The notes beneath the pieces were generated by a model that was not told the DNA's origin, made no database searches, and was given only the letters and a program-made list of their open reading frames with translations. Made by a program: the position numbers and the translations under genes. DNA of 64,000 nt from Celoporthe dispersa (lineage: Eukaryota; Ascomycota; Sordariomycetes; Diaporthales; Cryphonectriaceae), in the NCBI GenBank assembly GCA_016584495.1, contig WAID01000001.1:1426001-1490000 (forward strand), given 5' to 3'. This document shows positions 1 through 10,232 of this stretch, one piece after another (the stretch's first letter is position 1; each line of letters opens with the position of its first letter).

Positions 1-1870
1 TCAGACATTGTCAGTCAACCCCAAGTCACCCCTCCAGACTCAACGGCCGTCAGCCGTCAGCACAGTCGCAGAGAATCTCGAATCGATACTAGCGACGCCG
101 ACGAGAAGAAGTTCGTTGTTGGATCAGGCGCGGGCTCCCCTCCGCGTTTCGGCCGAGAGAGCTTAGAAGTGCCTCCGTTCCAGCGGGGACGGAGGATGTC
201 CATTGGATCCGAGTCCTCTGCCCCAAACTCACCTGACATTCGAGCCTCGCGTCGGGACAACTACTTCATCCCTGGTATTGGCGCAGATCTATCACCAGCC
301 TCTAGTAGGGCTGGCTCGCCTTCAAGAAATCCACTGTCGAGGGTCAAGCAGATCTTCCGCGATCGCAGTCGAGACCGAGCTCCAGAGCGCCACCACGAAC
401 TCTTGTCGAGCGAGAAGGAGAGCTCAGCGGAGTTCGTGTCTTCCAAACCCTCAAGCAGAATCTCCAGTCCTCCTGAGATGTTCGACAAGTGGCAATCGCA
501 CTCGAGGACCAACTCTGTCGGGCCAGACCTCAAGCTTACCCCACGAAACACGGGGGACAGCCACAAGTCTCATCGCAAGTCCAACAGTATTCGGCTGGAC
601 CCGGGAGCTGGTCTCCGAAGCCTCTTCAAAGGGCCTCGTATCGACAGCGTCTTGAAATCCGGGGTTTCTAGGATGAGCGAGTTGCTGTGGAAGAAGGAAT
701 CGGAGGCAGAGGACTCTGACTCTTCAACCTCGCTATCGGGTGAATCCGATGGTGAAAACCGCGGTAGGCGCAGGCACCCGAACTCGCTGTCTCCCACACC
801 TTCTTTGAGGGGGCCAGCCCGGCCAGGCGAAACATGAAAGACACTACTTGGATGTCATGCCACCTTTTGTCCCTTCATCAGAACACAGAGGCAATTATCA
901 TAGCCGCAGTGAGTCTCTCTCTGCGCCACTCTCGAAGCCGACTAGCAACCGGTCGACTCGCTTCGAGATACTGAAGCCACCGCGCATCGACATATCCATT
1001 GCTTCCGATGCGACTGATCCGAGAGACCAAGCAGTGGACATTCTTGATTCCGAAGCACATGTGGACCGCATTCCCGAGGTTCAAAGTAGCGGAGATAGAC
1101 GCCCGAGCCTTTCGATACGCCCGCCTAACTCGCGTAGGCTATCGGCAGAGAGCCGCCCCTTCTCTTTAGCGGAGAAGGGCTTCTCACCTGAGCATGCTCC
1201 GATCTCTAGACGCGAGGTCGCACGTCTTCGCGCCATGGTCCTCAGCTCTGGCGTCATGGCTATGGAAATATCACGCCGGGCCCATCAGCCTACGACCTTG
1301 ACGCCCAGCGCCTCCAGTAAAGATGCCCCAATTCTCGAGGCCCTCGGAAACAAGGTCTCCTGGCCCGAGATCACCTCCCTGGCCCCTGATGACCAACGCG
1401 ACGAGCTTCTCTCCCAGCCTGTCTCCCAAGCCGACCTCTTCCCAGTGACGGCTGACGTCCTCCGCACAGCGATCCGCTCCTCGCGTGAGAACTGGCAGTC
1501 CGAGGCGGAAGCCTTCAAGCACCATACCCGGACTGAGCTGATTGAAGGTCGCATCGAGTCCCTCCGCGCGCGTATCCAGCTCGACCTGAGCTCCATGACG
1601 CGCGCCGCTGCAGAGGAGGCGGACGAGGTGGGCGGGGACCTGGTGGACGGGCAGAGGCTCAAGGTGAAGGTCGTGGTGGACGGCATCGATAAGCTCTCTC
1701 GACGGCGGCGGCGGCGTTTCCGCTGGGTTAGGCGCGCGGGCTGGCTGGCGGTCGAGTGGGCGCTCGTCGGGTTCATGTGGTATGTATGGTTCGTGGTGAT
1801 GATCACGCGGATCGTCTTGGGCATTGGCAAGGGTTTCGTGGGAGGAATAAGGTGGCTGTTGTGGTTGTGA
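1..1870 (+). CDS. Ser/Arg-rich fungal protein with C-terminal hydrophobic anchor, 5' partial
   Basis: I do not recognise this family. The reading frame is open from base 1, so the N-terminus lies upstream of the window. Frame 1 runs to a TGA at 835-837; the rest of the protein is in frame 2 up to TGA 1868-1870. An intron with acceptor TTTGAG at 804-809 and a GTGAAT (740), GTGAAA (752) or GTAGGC (764) donor joins the frames exactly; all three choices have the required length, and 752-809 (58 nt) is my preference. The N-terminal two thirds are rich in Ser, Arg and Pro with many RxxS-like sites, so probably disordered and phosphorylated. The last ~60 residues have a run of six arginines and then two Trp/Val-rich hydrophobic stretches, which suggests a C-terminal membrane anchor with a basic cytosolic flank. 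Membrane location is inference; function is unknown. Confidence 0.72.
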
Positions 1871-2932
1871 GGAAGGGCCCTCTAGTGAAATGTTTCGCTG
1901 ACACTCTTGCTTCTTTCCTTGGTCAAATTGCTGTGTTCTACTACGGTTTGGCATAGCCACGGAGTTAGTTCAGTGTCTGCTTTTTTTTTCTTCTTCTTCT
2001 TTCCTTTGTCTTCCCTTCTCAACACACATACACGGAGCCAGAACATAGCAAAGCAAGGCGGAGTGATTTCCCATGTAATTTTCTTTTCCCCTTTCCTTTT
2101 TTTTCCTTTCTTCTCTTTCTTTTCTGGATATGGATTCTCACAGGCGCCTTGATACCCCTGAAAGGCTCGTTTGTACTTGAGTTTTCTTTGGTCTTAATTA
2201 GGTAATCTCTACATGCTCAGGTTGGCCGAATAAAAGGGACCTCGCTGCTGGAGGACTTGGGTGTGGCACGGGAAAAGGTGGGCAATGGAAACACGGAAGG
2301 ATGAGGGAATCAAACAAGTGAATTACAAATTAGCAAAATAAAACTATTCCTTCACATGAACATTTGGTTTTGTACTGGTTCTGGGAACAAACCTGCAGCT
2401 TTGGTTGTGGCGTGTTGTAAAGCCATTGTTCACTTGAATCTCATCTCTTTTCTGACCAGTTAACTAATAATCACGTCGAAATGTTTTACGTACGATTTTT
2501 CATGTTACAAAATCAACTGTAAGGTCATAATCAAGTCCGTTGCACAAGTACAAACGGTAAACTGAAAGACCAGTGACGTGGAACTTGGAGTTATGAAGAG
2601 AAAAGAAAAAAAGCTTGAGTGTATTTCCTTTGCCAGTAGGATCGAAGATGAGTAAACCCCCTCTTGATTCATGCAAGACCAGCATTGTGTCTTGCTTTCC
2701 CAAAAGCCCAAAGATGTTCCTTCATTTCAACGAGCGAAATGTCGCAGGACAAAGCCCATGATGCATCACCTCTACGCACTTACTCCTTTGACTATGTTAG
2801 CCTCCGTCTTTCCCAACGCACAACGACCGCCAAACGGAAAAGCGAAGGAAAGGGAAAAAACAAAACCTCCCCCAAGAGATCACAAGGTCAAAAAGAAGGC
2901 AACTTACTCCCAGAGCCACGCTCAATCAGGAC
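1871..2932. other. Convergent 3' intergenic region
   Basis: This lies between the 3' ends of two convergent genes. It holds T-rich runs near 1981-2010 and 2083-2120 and an A+T-rich stretch at about 2320-2600, which fits 3' UTRs and polyadenylation sites. No reading frame with a convincing start or composition was seen. Confidence 0.6.
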
Positions 2933-3814
2933 TCAAACCAGATAGTCCAGCCTCCAGCCCTGGGTGGCAGCCACCCACTTCTTTGCCTCTCCGTCCCACC
3001 GGAACCAGTCATCATAGGTCCAGTTCCAGGCCCAGCCGTTCTGGTCCTGGGGCGGGATGATGCGGGCGGCACGGGCGTCGCGCTCGATCTCCTCCAGCAG
3101 GGGGCCGATGTGGCGGATGGAGCGGACGCCGGGCTCGATGCTCAGGAGGCGAGAGCGCGCGTACTCGATGCGGGCGAGGGCAGGGGCGCCGAGGGAAAAG
3201 TCGGCGTCGGAGGGGTGGGGGAGGAAGTGCTCCAGGGTTCGCTCGAGGGTGTCGATGCGGTTGTTGAGGGCGGCGATGGACGGGGCGTTGGCGATGGACG
3301 TGGGGATCTTATCCTGTTTTTTTTTGTGGCGGGAAGAGAGAAAGAGTGAGTGAGCGAGTAAGTTTTCGACTTTAGACGCGGGGTGCACGCCAGTAGTCTT
3401 GAGGGAAGGAGCAAGAAGGGGAATGTGAGAGTCACTCGAGACGAGGGAGCCCGACATGTTGAGAGAGGTGCCAGGAGCAGAGGAACGTGTAGACGGATCT
3501 ATCGTGACGGGTAAAGTGTTTTTGTGGCAGATGATTCTGGGCAAGGGAAATCATACCTTCTCGAGAGTTCCAGCCCAGCCGACAACGCTGTAGGTGAGCG
3601 CCAGGCGACACTGGCCCAGGGTATGTTTGAAACCGACGGCCACCTCGCGACGGTGAGCATGTGCGCGGAGCTGTTCTTGGGCGATCAGCGGCAGCGCCGC
3701 GCCATCAGGGCAGAGGCTGAGCTTCGCCTCGCCCTGCTCTGCGTTCTCTGGCGCCTGGGTGGCCTTCGCGTCAGGGCCCTGGACCTGAGGCTGTCCTGGT
3801 GTGAAGTCGGCCAT
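2933..3814 (-). CDS. Unrecognised 212-aa protein with Trp-rich C-terminus
   Basis: Two exons are read on the minus strand: 3814-3557 and 3313-2933. The 243-nt intron (3314-3556) starts GTATGA, has a CT-rich stretch before its end and finishes AACAG; the join is in phase 0, giving ...TLEK|DKIPTS.... I chose the ATG at 3812-3814 (MADFTPGQ) because the 17 codons upstream contain a splice-acceptor-like CTCCAG and look like leader. The N-terminal half is Gln/Ala-rich. The C-terminal half has a likely helical segment (around IAALNNRIDTLERTLEHFLP) and ends with a Trp/Tyr-dense tail (WAWNWTYDDWFRWD). No signal peptide or membrane segment is visible. I do not recognise the family and assign no function. 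The intron is itself open in the downstream frame, so intron retention could give an alternative N-terminus. Confidence 0.65.
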
Positions 3815-4717
3815 GGTGCGAGACACGATGAAAAACGCTGGAGAACAGGGTGAGTTGCGGTCCACAGGGAAATGGCGGTTTATCAGGAGAGGCGGGCGCC
3901 TACAGAATTAGAAGTCGGTAATCGCCTAGAGGCAAACGGAGGTGAAGGGGGGTTTGAGGATTACTTCTTTTTTCCCTTCCCCTATTTGTCAGGTCTGCTC
4001 TAGGGAAGTTGGCAAGAATGTCCTGTGACTTGAGCCCTGTTGTTGCAGTTCCTTTTCTTTTTAGGTCGACATGACTTGGCTGTCGACATCACAAACTCTC
4101 CAGAGGAGGAGCAGAAATAGCCCTCTCTCTATACATGCGGAAGGGGCCCAGGCAGGGAAGGGGGAGGTTGACGGAGCACTAGATGCTTCTCAGAGAGGTC
4201 TGAATCTATATTCCTTGTTGAGGTGAGCAACGGGTGATGAAAGGAGCCAAAGCTTTGTTAGTCACTTGCAGTCTTTGCAAGAAACCAAACAATTTTTCAT
4301 TGATAAGATACTAGATGAGTTGAGGGCGAAGGGAAAATTTGTGAGTCACGGTATGATAGTAGCAACATGTATCAATTCAAAATTTGGCCCAAGTCTGTGC
4401 ATTTCGTGCTCCAATGTCTTTTCACCATAATTATGTGCACTTGTTTGAACACTGTCAATCTTCAAAAGTCTATCATCACTCAAGTTGCTAGCTCTCAGTC
4501 AAAATTCGTGGTCTGTACTGATCCTCTAATGTCCAAATAAGATTACGATCTCTGCCTGTACTTCGTTGCAGATTCAGAGGATGATGACAGGCCAGAAACC
4601 ATCTACAGTGAGAATATCTCATATTAACACTCCATGATACATGGCTTGACTAGGTCTGAGGTATAAAAGGCTAGTCTCAGCATTCTCTTCGGCCTATATG
4701 GCGTGGATCATCAAGAT
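3815..4717. other. Upstream region of the 2933-3814 gene
   Basis: This is the promoter side of the minus-strand gene ending at 3814. It carries a poly-pyrimidine patch at 3964-3985 and an A+T-richer centre (about 4240-4500). The one clear element is the TATA box at 4662-4670, which points the other way. No protein-coding frame was supported. Confidence 0.5.
4662..4670 (+). promoter_or_regulatory. TATA box without an assigned gene
   Basis: The sequence TATAAAAGG is a perfect core-promoter TATA element on the plus strand. About 30 bases downstream is a pyrimidine-rich CATTCTCTTC stretch suitable for initiation. The first ATG downstream (4697) opens a frame of only 17 codons, and no plus-strand gene is recognised before the 3' end of SAC1. 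It could drive a non-coding or antisense transcript across the small ORF at 4718-4900, or be chance. Confidence 0.35.
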
Positions 4718-4900
4718 TCAACCTTGTATCTTTGTTGGAAGAGAGCTGTGGTGACATCTGGAATGCTTTCCCCAATGAATACAACAAGGATGTAAATAAG
4801 GAACCCTGTCTTTACAAGGCAAGGACAGCCCACAAGCAGGCAGGCACAAGCAGGGTTTGGCTGCCAAAAGTGTGAGCAGAATAACAAAACACAGGGGCAT
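4718..4900 (-). CDS. Candidate small Cys-rich secreted protein (60 aa)
   Basis: The frame opens at ATG 4898-4900 and encodes 60 residues. Residues 2-14 (PLCFVILLTLLAA) form a hydrophobic core like a signal peptide. The rest contains seven cysteines spaced through a short polar peptide, including a CC pair near residue 40. On the same strand a TATATC element lies at 4962-4957, about 57 bases before the ATG, followed by a CT-rich stretch, which is reasonable promoter geometry. This pattern matches small secreted cysteine-rich proteins of filamentous fungi, but the n-region has no basic residue and a frame this short can arise by chance. Nothing here identifies a function. It lies between two minus-strand genes. 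Confidence 0.28.
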   Translation of the reverse strand: MPLCFVILLTLLAAKPCLCLPACGLSLPCKDRVPYLHPCCIHWGKHSRCHHSSLPTKIQG

Positions 4901-5108
4901 GAACAAGAGATCAGCTCAGGCGATGTAGGCTAAGATTGATTGCAGATGAAGAGGAAGATATAGTAGCTGGCCTATCATCCCGATCTTGAATTCAAATCAG
5001 CCTACTCCAGTCAGATAACGCTACGAGAACCCAGCCGCAGGAAAGGAAGTATAATGTATTAGTACAAAATGTTATAGTATGCATACGCGTGTAGATGGAT
5101 GAAGATGT

Positions 5109-7349
5109 CTACTCGATCCTCTTCTTGCCCTCTTCTGCGTTGGAATACCTGACCGCACTCAGACCGCGCTCGTGGCGTGCCACCAGGGTACCAAGCAGAG
5201 GATCTTTCCTGACCTTGCTGATGGTCTCCTGGTAGCCCTCTGCCACATAGGGTCGTGGGTTGAGCTTGGGCCAGTTGACCTACAAGTTATCGTCAGCAAG
5301 GATTGAAAAATCGTATCATGGGAGTCCGTAAGACTTACGTAGAGCATGCCATGCTTCAGGATAAAGCGGGCCGACCAGGCACCCACGGCGATCCAGAAGA
5401 TGATGAAGAGCCGCATGGGCGTGACCGCGGAGTCCGGCAGCCGCTTGGTAAACAGGCCAACAAGGACAAAGAAAATGCTGAAGGCTAGAATGTAGGGGAT
5501 AGACTGGATGAGAACGGGCCGTCTGTCGGCGAAGACAAGGCTGGGCCCGACTGAGGCCGTGCCTGGGAGGTAGACACCCAGAAAGAGGTCGAAGGCGTCT
5601 TGCCTCGGACCGTCCAGGAAGTTGTTCTTCATGTATCGCGTGACAGCGATCTGGCCGTCACGGAGAGCACCGGCTTTGGTGCGGATGCCCAGGCGGGTCA
5701 TGTCCGTCTTCATGGCGCCCGTGCCGGAGTAGCTGTTGCTGACCACGTCGGCGTTATCGGCCCACAGGTTGCGGAACATAAACTCGAAGGCCGGGTCTTC
5801 GTCCTTGAAGGTCGCACCACGCTGCATCAACCCGAGGTCGACAAACATGCGGTCCAGAGTCCACCGGGCCATCATACTCTGAACAACATTTGTGCGGTCC
5901 AGACAATCCATGCAGTTGGTACGCACCACAGATGTCTGCAGGTTCCTGACCTCAAGCCGCCCATCGATACCAGCCGGCATGTCGACCGCTCGGAAGTACT
6001 GCTGGGCGGCGAGGGCGTCCTGTATCCTGTCCAGGAGGAGCTGCGCGCGGTGCAGTTTCATCCCTTTGGTCTCAGAGTGAAAGTCGAAGTAGATGTAGTG
6101 GACACGATCAAAGGTCTGCTTGGATGAGCCCGACTCGATGATGTGAAACTTCTCGTCGGTCACGGTGTTGCCCGTGACGGCCTCCCTTGGCGATGATTGT
6201 AATTTCTGTACCACCTGCTCATATGCTTCCTTCACCCGCTGTTCGCGGCCCTTCTGGTTGACCAGGTTGACCAAGTAGTTGTCGCCGTATATCCGAACCT
6301 GCTCATTGAAGTGTGCTGCGGCGGCGGGAGAGGCGGAGTCGATACCGCGGATCTGTAACTTTGGCGTGTACGACAAGGTGTTGATCTCTGCCCAGTACAC
6401 CGGAACGCTGCCGCGAGTCTGGACATAGGCCAAAGTCTGCATCTCACGGCTCTCCGTCTTGGAGGTCTGCGTGCTGTTGCCCCCAGTGAACCCGCTCATG
6501 CCGCTCCCGCTGTCATTTAGTATCAATACCTGCTCCGTCTCGTTGTAGTTGGAGACGTGGCCCTCCTCGTCAATGCCACGAGAGAAGTATCTCGTTCCAC
6601 CCCGGTGTCGGGACCGGCGGGTAATGAGGACGATCGTCATAGGGGTACCTTTGAAGGTTGTCGGGTGGATTTCGAGCATGCCAAAGATGACCGGGAGGAT
6701 ATACGGGTCTGCACCTGGCTGTGGTCCCGGCTGGCCTCTTGCGCCCATGTTCCTGTACTCGATCATGTCGGACTGGACGAATTTGTTCCAGAAGAAGCGG
6801 TCGTCCGCCCTCTGCCACAGTGGGGCTGAGCTGTCATGGTGTGACTGCCGCTGGAAGCTGTTCGTGAGGTCGATCGAGTAGGAGAAGTACATTGGACCAG
6901 ACTTGATGAAGGTCTTGAGAATGGCAAGGAACCTGTCCTCATCTGGATCGCGGACCTGTCGCTCTCGCATGGGAAGGATGTCGGTGGAGACGATCTTGTA
7001 GACCATGTGGCCCCTGAGGCGGCCGACGGGCTGGGCTTTCGTGATGACAATGACATACTTGTCTGTTTTTTTTTTTTAAGGTCAGTATCAGAGTGACGCC
7101 AGTGATGGTATCTTGTCGAGACTACTCGAGCGGTGCCTTACCAAGTCGCAGCTGGATGATTCCCAGGATGCCAGCGATGCTGGTCACCCTCGAGACCCTC
7201 TTCCCTGCAACGAGAGCTCCATCGCTCAACCGAATGTCGCCTGACGGACGGTCGATAGTGAGGGCAGGGGCATTGGGCGAGGAAGGGGAGCGGAAGACGT
7301 AGCTGTCGGAGGCGACCTGGACGTTGATATCCCTAAAAGGGAGGGCCAT
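5109..7349 (-). CDS. SAC1: Sac1-family phosphoinositide phosphatase
   Basis: Sac1 removes phosphate from phosphatidylinositol-4-phosphate in ER and Golgi membranes and keeps PI4P out of the ER. Three exons (7349-7142, 7062-5339, 5279-5109) give 700 residues, the usual length. Introns are 7063-7141 (GTAAGG..CAG) and 5280-5338 (GTAAGT..TAG). The N-terminal SacN domain runs through ...GILGIIQLRLDKYVIV.... The catalytic CX5R(T) motif, CMDCLDRT, is at about residues 453-460. Near the C-terminus two hydrophobic segments (IQSIPYILAFSIFFVLVGLF and FIIFWIAVGAWSA) form the ER-type hairpin anchor, followed by a ~65-residue cytosolic tail ending ...EEGKKRIE. The start at 7349 (MALPFRDINVQ) is the first ATG that keeps the conserved N-terminus. 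It is divergent from RAB5 across 917 bp. Confidence 0.97.
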
Positions 7350-8266
7350 GATGGGCGGGTTGGAGCAAGGGAACAACGGGACAGGTTGCGGATCAGAGAT
7401 GGGATCTCACTGGCTGGTCTGGGTGGGTGGGTTGACTAAAGCAGAAAATTCTCGGCCATCAGATGTTGTGGTGTAGGCCCTGTACTTGCTGAGAAGAAGA
7501 AGTGGCAAGCTGGTGATTGCAAGGCCTGGAGAGGTTCGTGTCGACGAGATGATGGTCTGGATAATATTACACGTTGACGAGCTAAACGTGGTAGCTTGCT
7601 TGCCTGCATGTGCAGACTGGACCCCCAAGGTTACAAGGGGCTATTCTAATTTCAGCTGGACCTTCGTCATCTGGACAGGGGGCCAGTGACCAGACTCAGT
7701 GCCCTGCACTGCACTGGCTTGTGAATGTGATTTGGGGGTTCACCACTATGTACCATGAGATGTACTAGAGAGAGATAGTGAGATAGTGGGAGAGAGAGAG
7801 GGGTGCACGGGCCAAGAGGGTGGGACACCTCGGAATCTTGGGCTGCCCCGGCCAGTGGCAGCGCCTGACGTGTTTGCAGGCAGACCAGGCCAAGGCCCAA
7901 GCCACTGCAGCAGCCGGTTACTGTTAGAAGCCTCTCTCAACAGTCTTGGTCTCTGAGACTAACCAAATCACACGCTTTCATCATCCACTCCACCCTCTCA
8001 ACCTCAACAGCCACAGTCTCCTGCGAAACCATCCTCGTCACAGCATCCAGGCAGTCAGCCGTTTTCTCTTCTCTTCCCAACTTCCTCCAGCCCTCCTCTC
8101 CTCCGATCACCTACGACTCTTTCCTCTATTGGTGTCCCTCCCAGCCCAGCCTTGCAGCAGCCCGATCTCACCTCAACGAGTCCCTCAGCTAGCTAGCGGT
8201 GGGCCGTCCGACGACCGCCTGAACACTTCCACAACAGGTTCTGGAAGAGTCTTCAACACCTCTGTC
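7350..8266. promoter_or_regulatory. Divergent SAC1/RAB5 promoter region
   Basis: The two start codons face away from each other across 917 bases, so both promoters and 5' leaders must lie here. A purine (GAGA-type) tract at 7767-7801 sits near the middle. The RAB5-proximal half (7975-8190) is strongly pyrimidine-rich, as fungal leaders often are. No clear TATA element or coding frame was seen. Confidence 0.55.
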
Positions 8267-9192
8267 ATGGCTTCCCGAGGTCCTCCTGGTGCCCGTGGCA
8301 TGGGCAACAGATTTGCGCAGTTCAAGCTGGTCCTGCTAGGTATGTCTCTATTGAGCAAAGATGGCGACAGACAGGCAGAAACACCGTTTGCTAACCGTCC
8401 TACAGGAGAGTCTGCTGTCGGCAAGGTATTAACTCCGCACCCTCCCTTCCATCTCCGCCGCCTGCGCTGACGTGTGATCCCAGAGCTCAATAGTGTTGCG
8501 TTTTGTAAAGGTGCGCCAGAACCCGATCCCATCCTCTCCGGTGCTGGACAACATGGGCTGACCGGAAGTGCAGGACCAATTCGACTCCTACAGAGAATCT
8601 ACCATTGGCGCCGCCTTCCTCACACAGACCATCTCCCTCGATGAGAACACCACCGTCAAGTTCGAGATCTGGGATACTGCCGGACAAGAGCGATACAAGT
8701 CCCTGGCGCCCATGTACTACAGAAACGCGAACTGCGCCGTAGTCGTCTACGATATCACACAAGCCGTACGTATATTGATGCGGAGAGATGGGAGTGTGCG
8801 CTCGCGCGGTCGGGAAACTTCAGGCTGACCTGCCGAGATAGTCGTCACTGGACAAGGCGAAGGCGTGGGTCAAGGAGCTCCAGCGCCAGGCCAACGAGAA
8901 CATCATCATCGCGCTCGCCGGAAACAAGCTCGATCTCGTCACCGAGCAGCCCGACAAGAGGGCCATCCAGACATCGGAGGCCGAGGCATACGCCCGCGAG
9001 GCTGGCCTCCTGTTCTTCGAAACCTCAGCCAAGACGGCCGAGAACGTCAAGGAACTGTTTACGGCGATCGCCAAGAAGCTGCCGCTCGACCAGGCCGGAC
9101 CGCGACACTCACGAACAGGACAACGGCCGGGGGTCAGCCTCGGCGCGCCGGAGAATGCCAACACCAATAGCAGCGGCCCTTGTGCTTGCTAG
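8267..9192 (+). CDS. RAB5: Rab5-type small GTPase (Vps21/Ypt51 class)
   Basis: Rab5 GTPases recruit tethers and PI3-kinase to early endosomes and drive their fusion. Five exons (8267-8339, 8406-8425, 8484-8510, 8574-8765, 8842-9192) give 220 residues; exons 2 and 3 are only 20 and 27 nt. Splicing restores every GTPase motif: GESAVGKS (P-loop), STIGAAFLT (Rab5-type switch I), WDTAGQERYKSL (switch II), NKLD and SAK. The protein ends GPCAC, a double-cysteine (CXC) site for geranylgeranylation that attaches the protein to endosomal membranes. A stretch before the tail (about residues 185-215) is variable and Gly/Asn-rich. The start at 8267 is the first ATG in frame, followed by MASRGPPGARGMGNRF and the conserved FKLVLLG strand. 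Confidence 0.97.
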
Positions 9193-10232
9193 ACCCCGGC
9201 CTCTGCGATGTGTCAAGGAATCTCGGGTGGTGGGGAGGCCTGCGCGTCACTATGGGGCTCGCTCGCATTCCGGATAGAGTTTCATGACCCGCGATGCGTA
9301 CGCCTGGGATTGAAACACCGTCTCGGAGCGTGGGAGGTCGTTGGTTGCGCCAAGTTACATACCCTTACAGAACGAGCAACAAGTCCGAAGATGTCGGCTC
9401 ATTCTCTGGTGTCGAATGCTCGTACGACGGGGACGGCATCAGTTCTTATTTAATACCTTTTTATGATGCGTCCTCTCGGGAATTTCAATCTAAGAACCTT
9501 TCGATCGTTTGGCTTGGTCCAGGAAAGAGACAGGATTCACTGGCGTCGGGGTGGGGTTTCGAGTTGATGAGATTGTTTTTTTTTCCTTCCCTTTTTCTTT
9601 TGGTCTTTACCCTCTGTGTCTCCGGACTCGTGTGCAGACAAGACAGGAGACGCATCTGTACCAGGAGAGCATCAAATACAATACCACATTGCAACAGACT
9701 TTGGCAGTCCTTCCCAGCTGTTGGGCTAGAGATTGAGAGCCTCATCCGTCGTGGGATCGGGTATGCTCACGCCATTTCTTGACACACCTCTTCGTCGGTC
9801 TCTCTCAAGTAAATTAGTAACAAGACACATTTACAGGAAACAAGGGAATCGAAATCTAGGAATTCGATGGGCATTTAGATTTAGATCTTTTTTTTCAATA
9901 AAAATAAAATTTAAACTCTCAAATGCATTTCCTGGTGGCAGCAATGGACGGATTGGGTACTGCACACAGTATAACAGTATGACGTTACCGCTCCCAAACT
10001 TTGGTAGGCACGTAGGCACCGGAGCCTGAGAACCCTACTGTAAGGTAGTGGTGTATGCTGTAGGGATCCCTGTCACTTGTAGCCAGCCGCCAGAGCTTCG
10101 GCAAAACCAGGTCGAGTCGCGAATTTTCCCGCAGAGCAGCACTCTGATAACCCCAGGTCGTGAATTTTCCCTCCTCCTCCTCCATCCCTCACAACCCAAT
10201 CCGATACCCGCGACGGGCCATTGTATTCCCTC
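9193..10232. other. RAB5 3' region and MIC60 upstream region
   Basis: These 1,040 bases separate two tandem plus-strand genes. There are T-rich patches at 9573-9600 and 9888-9900 and an A+T-rich stretch near 9800-9930, consistent with the RAB5 3' UTR. A CT-rich leader-like patch (10165-10200) precedes the MIC60 ATG. Short frames on both strands lack coding character. Confidence 0.5.
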
